From contig CM067084.1 in assembly GCA_034008185.1 (NCBI GenBank), positions 70,900,612 through 70,964,611 on the forward strand: a stretch of DNA of 64,000 bases. Direction: 5' to 3'. The stretch's first letter is position 1; every line of letters begins with the position of its first letter. Made by a program: the position numbers and the translations under genes. Origin of the DNA: Gorsachius magnificus. Its lineage: Eukaryota; Chordata; Aves; Pelecaniformes; Ardeidae. Shown piece after piece: positions 39,707-53,400 of the stretch. The notes below the pieces were generated by a model. It saw nothing but the letters and a program-made list of their open reading frames with translations. It did not search any database and had not been told where the DNA came from.

Positions 39707-42310
39707 GTATGAGTAAAGACAAGCAGAAGAGAAACTCGCTCCCCTGCGGAACGCATGATAAATCATTTATTACAGTGGGAAAGAGGCTTTCAGACAGAAA
39801 TGGCAGTGAGTGAGTCTACTTAATTTGCAGAAAACAGAGCACCTCTGGGAAACCTGCATCCAGGCTTCCACCTGGCTCCCTAAGCCTTTCTCCTGACACC
39901 GTCGCTCCTATAAAAGGTGATGTTAAATATTCATGTATTTATCTTGCCACGTCAGCAAGGGAGATGCGTGCATTCAGTGTCGTAATGCATGTGAACAATT
40001 CGTGGGTGTTTTTCTGGTAGAAAAGAGCTTTTTTGCTTTAACTGAGCCAAATCTGCAGAAATACCACACCACGGAGGAAACCAGCATGCAGTGCCCTCGG
40101 CAGGTAGGGAGCTTGACAAAGTCAGGGAGAAGAAAAACCCGCTCCCCAGGAGACAAGCCACGGCAGTCAGGGGAAGCGCCAGGCTGGGGCTCTTCCAGGC
40201 CTACTCAGATGCAACTTTCTGGTGACAGACTTAGCTGCCTTCATGTGGCAGCTTGGAAGGACAGATTCCCATGGCCAAATTGTTTTGGACTGAAGCTATT
40301 TGACAGCCTTTGACCCAGCTCCCCAAACAAGTTAAAATGGCACATCCAACTTTATCTGGCGTTTGAACTGGGAGGGAAATGACATTTCTGTTCTGCCAGA
40401 GGTCTCTTATTTAATGTCCTGTAAAGAGGAACAAACTGCATATAATAATGACATCTTGTGGTAGTTGTTGATCTATTGCCCTGTGATTTAGTAGAGAATC
40501 GGATGCCAAATTTCATGACATCTTTCTCCCTCCACGCTGCAACTCTGCACGTTCACATTGACAGTTTCTGCTGCTCTGAGCAGCATGATGTAGAAGACCT
40601 CTAGAACTTTGCTTATTGCTGACTTCAGAGGAAAAGGATGTTTTGCTCATTTGGTTAAGCAGGTCTGCCTTAACACACAGGTCATAAACTCATAGCGATA
40701 ACAGATTAAAGGGTGGTTATCCAGGTGGTTATACAGAAAATACAGATTCATACAGAAAATACTAGAGTTTTGAAAATTATTGAGCGCAGAGTGGCTCTGG
40801 CCCATAGAATGTGCCTGCCTTTGCCATGCCACAGCTTTGTACCAGTTGTGAGGGTAAGTGGAGACAGGACACAGCCTGTGCTGGCAGCACCTAAAGCCAA
40901 CAGCTGCTGAATGCCTGGCCCTGGGCTTGCAAACAGCCTTGGTCAGCAGCCACCACCACCCCACCGCCGGGGTGCAGAGATGCGGGGCGTTATAAAGAGT
41001 AAATCCCCAAGGCCTCACGGTGCCCCTGCTTTGATTTCAGCTTTGGCACTCGGGTGTCTAACTCCTGCCATTAACTGTGTGGGTATCCAAGGGGCCCATG
41101 AAGCGCTAAGCTTAGCGCAAGCTGTGTGACAGTTCGTGCTAGGGACCAGAATTGTGGCATTGCACTGAGCATCCCATTTTGCCTGCCCATAATCTTGTTC
41201 TTGCTGATGCACTTGCTCTGGTCGAAGTTAGCAGCCTTTCAGGACACACAGCACTTTCCTGCCAGCTTGTGCAGTCCTTATAGCACAGAGGGAATCAGCT
41301 TTTAACAGGGAGTCTGGATGTCAACTAAACAGCCATAATAAATAAGATCAGCAGGAACAGCTTAGGGATGTGTTTCTACGGCAGTGTCTGTCTGTCTTGT
41401 CCTGTGTTTGGTGGGTCTCTTTGGGGTTCACAGGGTCTTCAGTTCTCTACTGCAACACAGCTGATTTCTCAAGGGTATTTTTTTTTGGATGAAGGTGGCT
41501 TAAGCCACATGCCAAACACCTTTTGTTTTTCTTCTGGGCTACAAAGGCCTCATAAATAGACTTGCAGTCTACATGCAAGATTTATATACAGCCCTGTTCC
41601 CAGCTGTGAGGTAGGAGGTAGGAAATGGCCATATCACTTACGAAGAGCTCAGAGGTGATGGTGAAATCCCATGCATATTAGACAGGGAAATAATGCTGCC
41701 CATCAGCTGATAGCACAGAATGTGGATCAGCGCTCCCGGTCTCTGCATATTATCCAGCAGGGCATCCCTTCCCCACGTGCCCCTTTCGCTGTCAGAGATC
41801 CTGCTGTTCACACCAGGCACCGGGCATAGCGTGCTCTGCCTACTTCCTTCAGGTCTGCACGAATGCAAGCAGCACAGGCTTGTTGGATTCCCTAACGATA
41901 CAGAAAACAGATGAAGATAATCACGAGACTCCATAATACCTAATTACAGGTATTTAGCTGTACTGATCTATTTTTTCCATGGGATGATGCCACCTATTGG
42001 ACATGACTAGAGGCAAAACAGTTCAAAGAAAATAAATACTTTATACTGGGTTTTTTCTTCAGCAAAGGCGGCTTGACTGTTTCCTACAGTTCAATAGCTA
42101 GACAGAGAGCTTCCATTGGGACATCCTGAATTATGGTTCCTCATTAGAAAAGAAGAAGGAAAAGAGACAGAAAAAACACAGGCACCACTGGCTACCTCTG
42201 GCAAAGAAAACTAAGTTCAGGGAAAAAAAAGCACAGGTAAGGTTTAACAAGGTAGTTTTTATTCATTTTTCCAATGGGACTATAAACAACAGTTTCAGCA
42301 TTTTGGGGGG

Positions 42311-42342
42311 TTTGTTTGTTTTTTGTTTTTTGTTTTTTTTTT
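42311..42342 (+). repeat. T-rich TTTG/poly-T tract
   Basis: TTTG units that grade into poly-T, after a GGGGGG run at 42305-42310. This is a simple repeat in the ACOX3 3' flank. Confidence 0.85.
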
Positions 42343-43937
42343 ACTGAAGCATGTCAAGAGTGATCATCTTTAATTGACCTTGAATCTGTGGTGGTAAAAC
42401 TCTTACTATTTGAGAGTTTTGGCTAAGAAGGTATCTTTACTAAAAGAACATTCCTTTCAACTAAAAGCTAACAGCCTGTGGTTGTCTCCAACTCCGCACT
42501 TCTGAACCCAGATAGCACAGGTTGCGCCACTACTACGGGCTCCACCAAGAGCCATCACTTCATATAGTCGTATTATTTACGGTCTGATTCCTTAGAATCA
42601 TGGCAGTTAGCAAGCTGCCTAAGGAGTCCATGCCTCCAGGGAAGGGTACCTGGCTTTGTTAACGTAGAAGCGATTGCTTTTCCTCACCTCTCTCTTTTTT
42701 CTGAAGTGGTATCTAGGTTGGGTCTCTGCAAGCACTTGTCCGAGAACAGGGGAGCAGAGGGGGAGATGCTCTCCGAATGTTCTCTCACTATGATCATGGT
42801 TCATAAAGGGGCTGTCTGGCCTGTCCTAAGCTGTACTTGTGTTATTACACACTTGGAGTCCCCAGATTCTCTGATAAGCTGCTCTTAAAAATACAAATAA
42901 ACACTTAAAAACTCCCCCCACACACTGTTTAGTAAATAAACGTACCTTGAGGTGCTCTGAGAAATCTAACACTGGCCTTTCGATACATTCTCCAGCCATA
43001 AAACGTTTCCTGAGCTGTGTCAGATTTAGATGGAATCAAAGAAGCATCTACAGAACTACTGCACACTGTGGCAGCCTGTATAGACTTAAGAACTTTCATA
43101 CATGGACACTGCAACAGTAGATGACATTATAAAACCCCACAAGGACAAGGGTCTGTTTCTGCTTGAGCAGAATTCAACACTCAAGAATTTATTTAATAGG
43201 ACAAACCACAATTCATCCCTAATTAGCCATAAATAATACTCAATTTTTTAACTTCTAAAATAATGTCTTTGACTTGATAGGATTGCTCACAGCAGTAAGG
43301 CCACAGGAACTAGATTTTAACAGTACTTCAATTCATAGACATGTTAAAGGAAAAAATTAATTTGTTTTTCACAGTGTATCTAAAACATAAAATATTCTGC
43401 ATTTTCAAAGCTTTGTTAGTCTCTTCCATTTGTGAATAAAAATATTTGATAGTTAATATAGCTGAAAGAGAACTATCCTAGTATGTTCAAAAATGCCCAC
43501 CACTGTTCTTATAAGATAGCATTTATATTAATGCATTTAAGTATATTCTGACCTAAAACATAGATGCAGTTTCCATGTGTGTCAATGTATGCCGGGCTTG
43601 ATGCTGGTTTTGCAGCACTGAAAACATTGTAGCCAACCAAGAACATATATAAGACTTACAAGTTTGCATTACCATACATTTTTTTTACAAAAGATGTATA
43701 AATGAGTAGTTTTCAATTAATTTTATCTACAGAGTTATACACAATTCAATGACAGATTATCTAAAATCCCAATCCTCTCCTGCATTGAAAGAGCAACCAA
43801 GCAGTTTAACACAGAGGCAGATGAAGTAAATCAGACGAGCTTCACAGACTTCAAAGGGGCCGTCGGAAATTATACCCATCCCTTAATACAGGTTTATCAC
43901 TGTTGGTGTTCTTCTTGTCTTTTTTCTTCAAATTCTG

Positions 43938-43943
43938 TTTTAT
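43938..43943 (-). promoter_or_regulatory. candidate ACOX3 polyadenylation signal
   Basis: On the minus strand this is AATAAA, the first clear hexamer after the ACOX3 stop, and it would give a 3' untranslated region of about 0.4 kb. Other AATAAA hexamers on the same strand lie at 43188-43193 and 42258-42263, so the end used in vivo cannot be fixed from sequence alone. The 42.2-44.3 kb region is AT-rich and otherwise featureless. Confidence 0.3.
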
Positions 43944-44331
43944 TTTGCTTTTGTTCATCTTATTCATAATCCCTGGTGGGAAATGTTTTTTAATTATTTA
44001 ACTTCTGTAATATGATAGTAAAGTCAGGAGACCCACTGGAACATTTCTTTTATCCAAACTTTGCAAAGCAGTGATCATAAATCTTCATTTTTTTGTATTT
44101 AGTTGAGTAAATATGAAGAGTGTGCTGATGTGTTGCTCTTGCTCCTGTCACTATTATGTTAACAGGCCCTGAGACCAAGTTGGACTTGATTTCAAAGTTA
44201 TTTCAAAACTTGGCACTTCTCTGTGAAAATCTCTTTCATTTTCAGCATTTGACATATGGTCTCGTTTCCTCCTGATGTTTGAAATACGGTACCCATCTCA
44301 GGCCCATCCAGCCTCTTACAAGTTGTTTGGT

Positions 44332-44451
44332 TTACAATCTTGACCTCAGCCTGCCTATGACAGGTTTATTAATACAAAATTCTGCCCACCATGAAGGTCT
44401 GTTCAGAGCTTTGTTGCCTTGAAGGATCTCTGCCCACATATTTTTATATAA
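44332..44451 (-). CDS. ACOX3: ACOX3 terminal exon with peroxisomal targeting signal SRL
   Basis: This 120 nt segment holds 39 codons and TAA. It starts at [10 protein letters not shown] and contains PSWWAEF and [13 protein letters not shown]. The Leu-Tyr-Lys-Asn, Trp-Trp-Glu-Phe and Asn-Lys-Pro-Val-Ile-Gly positions match the mammalian ACOX3 end. The last three residues, Ser-Arg-Leu, are a valid type 1 peroxisomal targeting signal (the mammalian form is SKL). The acceptor is TAACTGCAG-like, ending at 44452. The stop is at 44332-44334, and the 3' untranslated region continues to lower coordinates. Confidence 0.95.
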   Translation of the reverse strand, partial: LYKNMWAEILQGNKALNRPSWWAEFCINKPVIGRLRSRL

Positions 44452-47400
44452 CTGCAAAATAATAATAATAAAAAAGGATTAATTCATACAGAAAATAAAG
44501 AAAACTTCTGAAAGATAAATTATCTAACTTATTGGTTGAAATGAGATTGTGATTGAATTTCTAGATAACAAATGTGAATAATTACGTACAGGCAAGAATA
44601 AACACAAAGATAAAGTACAAAATTTAAAAGTACTGTAAACATCAGATGTCTGTGTAAATAATTTAGATCATCATTTGCATAAGAGTAGGAAACCAGTAAC
44701 CTTTATAATTTCTTGTCTTCAACTTGACATGAGTTGAGTTATCAAAGGTAGAAATTTGGAAACAAGTTCTTATTAAGCTAATCTTCCCTATGTCCAAACT
44801 TAAAGACTGTGTCTGAAAGCTCTCATGTATGTCTGGTTTTACCTTTATTTCAACACATTTCTGGAAAGTAACATAACTTCTCTCCCAGAGGTGAGCTGTT
44901 CAATCTGAGCATAAGAAATACCTCCCTCATACGGAAGATGTTAATTCATCATCTTCATCGGTTTGCAATTTTAAGTGGAACGGTTAAAAAAAAGTACATG
45001 GGAAGTAAATTCTGCAAAAGTATAATTTTAGCAATATTTAGAAGTTCATAATTAACTGAAGCTTAAAACTTTAATTAATGTTATACAAACATGAGGAAAG
45101 GAAGGCTGTATTTTCAGCAGTAAGTTGGAGTAAAGTATAATACAGTATTAACATAGTATAAAAGCAGTCAGTGATGTAAAGTGAAAAGCCTTCTACATCA
45201 AAAGATAGCTTGTCCTTATATATTTGTGATTATTTAAATAAATATTGAAATATATTTAACACTAAATATATTTTTATCTTGATTATGTGGGTTAGTGTTT
45301 ACTATTTATTCCATTCCAAGTTTGATTTAATGTTGTCTAACAGTTTTTAATTAATCCTGAAATAAATGTGGCGATAACTTTGCATACTTAAACTGAGATT
45401 GTCAAAGCTTCAATGGGAAATGATGTCCACATCGTCAGTTTCTTTATAAGAGAATCTGAATTATTATTCAGTATTTAAAGCTGCCCATAACAAATTTGGA
45501 AACTTTTCTTCTGCTCCGATTATGATTTGTGGCTTGTGGTGCAGTACACTGCAGTAAAGCACAGGTTATCCCGAATTAAATTCATTTTCCTGTTATGCTT
45601 GGATAATCTATTCTTTATTATAGTGTAATTTTTACTATAACCATAGAATCATAAATTGTTTTGGGTTGGAAGGGACCCCTAGAGGTCATCTAGTCCAACC
45701 CCCCCGCACTGAGCAGGGACACCACTAACCAGATCAGGTTGCTCAGAGCCCCATCCAACCTGGCCTTGAATGTTCCCAGGGATGGGGCCTCCACTGCCTC
45801 TCTGGGCAACCTGTTCCAGTGTTTCACCACCCTCATTGTAAAGAATTTCTTCCTTACATCCAGTCTAAACCTACCCTGCTTCAGTTTAAAACCATGACCC
45901 CTTGTCCTGACACAGCTGGCCCTACTAAAAAGATTTTCCCCATCTTTCCTATAGGCCCCCTTTAGGTACTGAAAGGCCGCAATCAGGTCTCCCCACAGCC
46001 TTCTCTTCTCCAGGCTGAACAAGCCCAACTCCCTCAGCCTGTCCTCATAAGAGAGGTGCTCCAGCCCTCGGATCATTTTTGTAGCCCTCCTCTGGACCCG
46101 CTCCAACAGTTCCATGTCCTTCTTGTGCTGAGGGCTCCAGAGCTGGACGCAGTACTCCAGGTGAGGTCTCACCAGAGCAGAGTAGAGGGGCAGAATCACC
46201 TCCCTTGTCCTGCTGGCCACACTTCTCCTGATGCAGCCCAGAGTACGGTTGGCCTTCTGGGCCGCCAGCGCACATTGCCGGCTCATGTCCAGCTTTTCAT
46301 CCACCAGCACCCCCAAGTCCCTCTCGGCAGGGCTGCTATGGATCCTTTCTTCCCCCAGCCTGTACTGATACTGGGGGTTACCCCGACCCAGGTGCAGGAC
46401 CTTGCACTTGGCCTTGTTGAACCTCATGAGGTTCACACAGGCCCACCTCTCCAGCCTGTCCAGGTCTCTCTGGATGACATCCCGTCCTTCTGGTGTGTCA
46501 ACCGCACCACTCAGTTTGGTGTCGTCCGCAAACTTGCATTGGTTTTTAGAAGTTGCAAAGATAGCAATGAATAGAGACAGCCAGGAGACAAGAAGCTTTA
46601 TTAAGTATTTTGAGTGAGGGATTGGCAGCCTTTTTCAAATTTAAATTGAAAACATTTACACAAGTTGAAAACCACTTAGAGGCAGTTCAGAAAACCTTCC
46701 TGAATTCTGCAGAACATGGGCTGGATATCACTGCTTGAAATTATTTTCTCAACAAGACTCAATGAATTTACAAAAAACTTACCAAATATTTAGTACACGA
46801 GTAAGTCAGTAGTGTCCTATCTGCATGTGTCACATTCCTAATATTAATCTCCAATATTAATAAGCCTCTGTGGCTTCTCTAGTTGTGTAAGCTAAGAGCT
46901 AGCCACAAAGGAGCTAGCCAAATCCACTACACGACAGCCTTAGCTGCTGATAAGAAATCTCCAGCTGACTGCTAGAAAGGGGGTACTATTATAGGAACAG
47001 ATTGCTGTGTAATTGCCCCATATTTTATATTCCTTCTATAGCATCTGCTCACAGCTTCTGTCAGAGACACAACATTGGGTGAAAATGGGCTTTTGGCCAA
47101 TACAGATATTCTTAACATTTTTACAAACGATGTGCCTTCTCTTAAGAGTAACCCTTGGAGCTTCCCTCCCATGACCTCTTTCATTAATTTAATCCTCAAA
47201 AATCTAGAGAAATGGAAACAAAGTTTCCAGTGATGATTACAGTCCTCTTGTTGAGGTGGCTGGATATGTAGAGCTAAGCCTTTCCTCCTTTATGTGTAGA
47301 GACTGCGTTACCAAAGTAATCATTCTGTTAGGTCAGTATCTCGTTAGAAACATCTGGGCTGCCTTCTGTATTGCTTGATCACCATGGGAACGATGGACAA

Positions 47401-50400
47401 CTTTAGACATGAAGACACAGACAGAGAATATTGAAAAGCATTGAGTACACTTGACTCAGCAATCCTGTCAAACTGCCTGGCAGTCTCCCCAGGCTCCAGT
47501 GATTCTCTACAGGGTCTATCCACACTAAACCAAACTACCATACTGTGACACCAGTCTCTAAATAACTTATCCCACAGCTTGGCCCTGCTGAGTTGGGTTG
47601 GCCAGTAAGCAAGAATTTTGGTTAGCTGAGACTTCGGAATGAAATACAGCTCTTCAAATGTGTCAAGGAAAAAAAAGCAGAGAGGGACTGTGACCTAGTA
47701 TAGCCAAATCCATGATGGACCAACACCCTGAATCCTGCTTGTAGGTCTGGTTATGACACCTCAGAAAGGATATGGCAGAACCAGGAAAGATACAGGGAAG
47801 GAAAACAAGGCCTGTCAGAGGAATGAAAAGGCCCTCACAGATAGTAAATGTATATGGACTGGGACTAGGAAGTATTTTTTCACTATACTCATAATTAAAT
47901 TATGAAAACTATGGTGTCATGGAAGCCAAAAGACAGGAATTTGGAAATGGATGGGAAAAATGAATGGAGGATAGATACATCTGTGGCTATTCAACAGAAT
48001 AAACTATTCTCCCTGGACACTGTCAGTTACAGAGTATTCTGTGAACAGGATCCAGTATGGCCATTCTTATGCTCTTGATTCAGCTCTTGCTCTGTGTAAT
48101 TTAGACTATACAAAAAAATCTCTACCTTAAAAAGGATGGATTATATATTCATTAAAGCAAGGAGAGGTGCTAACAAAACAGCATCCTGCAAGTCTGTATT
48201 AAGATTACCGAGATCCCTTGGATAATGCTGTACCTTGCACTGGTTAGTACAAGATACTCTGTCATACTGTAGAATTCCCACTGGATAAACAGAATTCCCA
48301 AAGAATCATGCAACTCCTGATATAAATTTTAACTGGAACAAGCTTTAAACTTTCCTTTCTCTTATTAAAATAAAAAATGTATGAAGAATTAAAATAAAGA
48401 AATAATTTCTACACCATTTATATGGACATCACACAAACTGGGTGTAATATGAATACCAATAAAGGCAGCCAAAGTCCTAGGCAGAGAAAAAATACACCTT
48501 ACTACCTCCCCAAGGTATTAAGCTATATACTAAAGACATGTTACTCCTTAAAGAATCTTAGGAGATGGTATAATTTTTTTTTTTGTTCAGCAGCACAGAT
48601 GCCCACTAGAGCAAAACTAGAGCAATACTGCATGAGTTTCCTATTGAAGCCTATCTCCAGCAAATGCAAAATGTCATTTTCTGGTGACATCAATTTAACT
48701 CTGGTACTTTCCACTGAAAAGATGTCTTCCTTTTCTTTTGTAGCTGTGAAGTGTCTTGAATATGATATGGGTATTTACAGGCAATACCCTTCTTAATGAT
48801 TAAACTCAAAAATTTTAAAATAGGTTTCCTTACCTCTCCACTAGCTTTACCAATGGGAGAGTTGAGAATGAAGTCAGGAGGAGCAAAGACATCCACCAGG
48901 GCAACTGCATCATCTTTCAACTGTTTAAAAACAAAAGACATACATACATTTGGCAACTCCTGTAGTTGTCTATGGCTACCTGTGAACTACAGAGCAGCAT
49001 AAAGATTATTTTCATAAGAGAAATCCACAATATGGAGTCTAGATTTATTTTGCTTTTTTTCCTCCCAGGGTAATTGCCAAAAGATACTGTATTTTAAATG
49101 TTTCCTCCTTTGCTTACGGGTTTTAAAACACATTTTAACCAAAATGGTATGTTTACACACATAAACCCACATATTTTTTAACTTAAAAAACATAATGGCC
49201 AGATTCTTCTTTGAAATTCTGCTTACCTGCAAAGAATATAAGCCAGTTTGAAAAGCTTTTGTGTTGAGAAAAAAAATTCATGCGCTAACACAATAATGAA
49301 ATAAATAGAATTGGACTGTAGTATTTAATTGGCTTTCCAATGAAGATTGCAAGGCCACAAATGATAGAGGGACATCTTATTTTGTAAGATACACTGGTTT
49401 TTGTTTTTTGGTAAATAAACTAGGACTAGATTCAGAGTCAATGAGTTACTAAGCTTTATAGAAAGTTATTCAGAAACTATTAATGTAATATCCTGCTAAT
49501 TTACCCCTTGAAGGACAGAATAACTGAAATATCTCTTCTTTAGTATTTGTATACTATATTATTATTTAATCACAACAAACAATATTGAAGGCTTACCCTG
49601 TAGCAGAGCTCCAGAATAGCATCCTGAATAAATCTACCAGCTTGTTCACCTGAAGCATAGCCACCTGCGAATACATTCACAAAGCAGCTTATACCAGTTA
49701 ATTAATTTTTACAAAGGAATTTATCAGTTCAGTATTCAAGAGACTAAATAGATGTTCCTCTGTAATTGGATTGACATCTTTCATTAAGGAGTTGACTGCA
49801 AAACTGTTAATCTAAGATATTTGGAGCCTTTTGCATTAAAAAGCTACACTACAGCATCTTGCTGCCTATTCCACGTCCTCTCCCCCAAGCACTGGACCAC
49901 AGCAGAACTTGTGAGCTCTCCATCATCTCTGAGCTAAAAGAGAGAGTCTTTTGGGTTGCTCCAGATTCCTGCTCCTGAAAATTTTGTCCAGAATGATTAT
50001 TTTATATTACCCAGGCAATAAGAAAATGCTCTAAATCCTCATTAGGATTCCCTCCCCCTGCCAAGTCAGGACTTTTATAAAGTGACATGCACAGTATATT
50101 CAGGGAGCTGATCTCACCTTGGTAGAGCACAGCCAGATGTTTACTCAAAGACCAGAGTCCATACAGTGCACTGAGATTCTTAAGCACTGGCTGCAGAGTA
50201 GATGGTATGTTGGGATTATGAGTGTAGTCATGATATCTTTGCAAGACTGTCTGTTCAATAAAAGCAATGGCTAGTGATCGACAGTAGTACACCTTAGGAA
50301 ACAGAAAAGAAGGACACTGGGTAACAAAATACAAGGAACCAATCCTCAGGTGGTGCAAAATGGCATTGCTCTGGTGAAGTTAGTGGAGATTTGTTGATTT

Positions 50401-53400
50401 AGATCTGCTGATCTAGCTTGAGATTAAAGAAATTATAAGAAGAAACTCCAGGAGAAAACTCCTTCTGCAATGTCTTTGCAAAGGTCAGTCATGAAATGCC
50501 TCATGAAATGCCTCTTAGAAATAAGATCCTAATTTTCCACTGTGTTCCCATTTGGGTACTCTCTTATACCAACCCAAAGGGAGTGCTTATTAGCAGTGTA
50601 ATTTGGCAGTTGCACCCAGACTGTATGGGATCAAGTAGCTACATCAGAGAGAAGATCATGCAAAATCATGCATAATAAACACATAGAACTCTAAGAAGAT
50701 AAAGGTAGGTTTACATTTATTTAATATTATGCAGAGTTTTATGAAGAGGATAAAATCTTCAAGGTGGCTCAGTAACCTATTGAAAAGTTATTACAGTCCC
50801 TTCAAATCATAAATAAAAAACCTGATCATGTTAGCTTGAGTGGATTCTGTTTATGGATTACAATAGATTGCAATATGTTTTGAAAGAACTATCCAACTAT
50901 TCCTTGCCAACTTGTCTACTTTTATGTACTTCACTTTTGCTGTATGATGGCATGTGTCCTACCATGAAATAGACTGCTGACTGAAAACATCCTAGTTCAT
51001 GAACAGAAGAGGAACATGAAACCATTGCTGTTGCGGCTGATTTGTTGCAAAGCAGTAAACTGGTGTTTGGTTTTAGCCCAATTGGCCTTTTTTTTTTTTT
51101 TGTTTAGAATTAATTGATTAGTTTTTCTTTTTTCTTTTAAATACTTGCATCATCCTCGCATTCAAATCCACTGTGGCATTTAAAAAAGGCATATTCCAAA
51201 GATTACTGTCTCCCTCTTCATAGCTGTGCAGTGGCATACTTACATCCAAGCTCAGATACAAGTGTGAACTGCAAAATGCACATCTGTTCTCTACAGGTTT
51301 AAGGAGGACTTCCCCCTTACTAGATGGACCTTTTTAGATATGAATGTCAATTCCCTAGTCAGAATGAAATAAGTCTTAACATTGCAAATGAAACATTAAG
51401 AATTAATTCCCTATTCTTCTCCCCTATAACTCTATTTCCTTCTTTACCTTTGCTTGCACTTCTGTATTGTTTCTAATGACCTAAGATATATCAATGCCTA
51501 TCTCAAAAGCAGTTGTCCTCCTAAATATCTCTAAAACTTAGCACATTTGAACATAAAAGAGAAGAGAACCTTCGTACTTCTGAGCAAACCATTTTCTTGA
51601 ACACACTGGCCCTGGCACCAGCCTTCCAAGAGCTGGCCAACTGACAGGCAATCGGACTTGAATTTCTGGCAATTCCCATTCTGAATTTGACCCTGAAGAG
51701 TTTTTCTAATAAGCTGCTTCTAGGGTAAAACCAGGAAAGATGTCCTCCACTCTATCAGTGGTTGCACACAGACCATCCCCTGTTAAAGCTAGGCTGGCTC
51801 TTTCTAGGTGCAGACTTGAGTATTCCTTCCTGATGTTTCCTAATGAGCTTTGCAGGTAAGGTGAATGACACTAGCCATCTTCAGGAACAGATCTCTCTCC
51901 TCAGTGACAAATGACAAGTCTTCTTTCCTTGGATGCAAGCCAGTTTTTCTCACAGAGGTAACAGAAGAATTTGGGGAGCTTGGGGATATACACTGAAATT
52001 TGGACTTAAGCCATTCCTAGCTGTTAAAACTCCCTGGTGAGGGAGTGGATCTGCTATATGTAGATTGTCAATGTTTCCTTTTCAGGTTCCAATGATGTCA
52101 GTCTGGTATCTTTCATGAGTACTTTGCACCATAGAAATTAGAGATGGAAAAGACCTATTAGGTCATCTAGTTTACCTACCTGCCAGAGCAAGATTCTTTC
52201 CTACACTATGTATTTGGCCACAAGAGCAGATGGAGATGTAATAATCAGATGCTGCCATAGATTTAATAGTAGATTTAGTCTTCAGAAGTTGTGCTATCAA
52301 AATTACAGACATCACCCAGCACATGCCTGCAACTTTTCTGAAGGGAAACACATCCTGGAAGACTTCTGCTGATGGTAACTGTTCTCCTGCTATCATGTTC
52401 AACACAATGCACATGGACAGGTATTGCATTTTATTAGTTATTTGACTTGCTGCTTTATGGTTGAGGAAATTGTACTTCATGACACAAGAAGATAAAACTA
52501 ACAGGATCAGACAAACTTGGATGAATATAAGTAAATAAAATCAGAAAGCTGAATAAGTACTACCTGACAGTTGTTTTTCGCCTCAAAATCACTTCGCCCA
52601 GACTGCTTCTCCTTGCTCAGCTTTCGGTCACTTTCTCGGAGCAGGTAGCAAACCAGCCATTTGTATGCTGCTAAAGGAACTGTGAAAAAGAGAAAACCAA
52701 AATTCTTAACCTTCATGTTCATAATGCAAGAAGTCACATGCAGGTTCTCCTGCAGTCTCAGCTTTTGTTACCCAAGATGAAAAGTGAAACTGTTAATTAA
52801 TCAGTCCATTAACATGACACTTTTCCCAGTACTGTAGATGCAATAAGTAACAGCTGGTTAAGATAGTCAGATCGTTACTGTAAAGACATACCACACCTGA
52901 CCATACACTAGCACAAACTGACCCCATGCTAAAATACAAAGTATATCCACGGCTCAATTTAGACTTCTGACTTGATCAGGTTTTTTTAGCTTGTTATTTC
53001 CTTACCATGTTAAGACTTAAGTCTGCAAGGTACTCAATCTCTTCTGAGAATATAAGAGCAGAAGAAAGTCCACATTTCGTGGAAGCACGTAACTTCTAAC
53101 ATTGGAAAGGTGGCTGAATGTAATCACATTTGAATGACCTGCTTTGTACATAAGTGTGTTACATTTTTAGAGCAGCCTGAAGCTATTAAGGAAAAAATTA
53201 CTGCAGCGTGAAGTCCTTGTATGAATCCTGCTTGCTTGTGTTTTAGCTTAAGGTTTAATGTAGAATATTATTTAGGGAATTGTGAATGTTCACATGCTGC
53301 TTCCCAGTCCAGTTTCTAACAGAACAAAACAATAAACAGATTTGGATATGCTTAAAACTATAGCCTGGTTCACTAGGTATTAAAAGAGAGGAGAGAACAC

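Larger units (their letters stand above)
25561..44331. other. intergenic 3' flank of ACOX3
   Basis: About 18.8 kb lies between the solo LTR and the ACOX3 stop. It contains three CR1 tails, the GC-rich patch at 26460-26710 and several simple repeats, but no intact gene I can name. The part nearest ACOX3 must include its 3' untranslated region. Confidence 0.55.

Noticed and set aside
39598..39813. 71-codon plus-strand open frame
   Set aside because: Its first half is the reverse complement of a CR1 tail; there is no independent support.
42619..42804. Minus-strand frame ending FYVNKARYPSLEAWTP, considered as an ACOX3 C-terminus
   Set aside because: Only Val-Asn-Lys agrees; the true terminal exon was found at 44332-44451 with full agreement and a peroxisomal signal.
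46056..46574. 172-codon plus-strand open frame
   Set aside because: It lies antisense to the CR1 reverse-transcriptase frame; its openness follows from the GC-rich CR1 sequence, and the peptide has no known domain.
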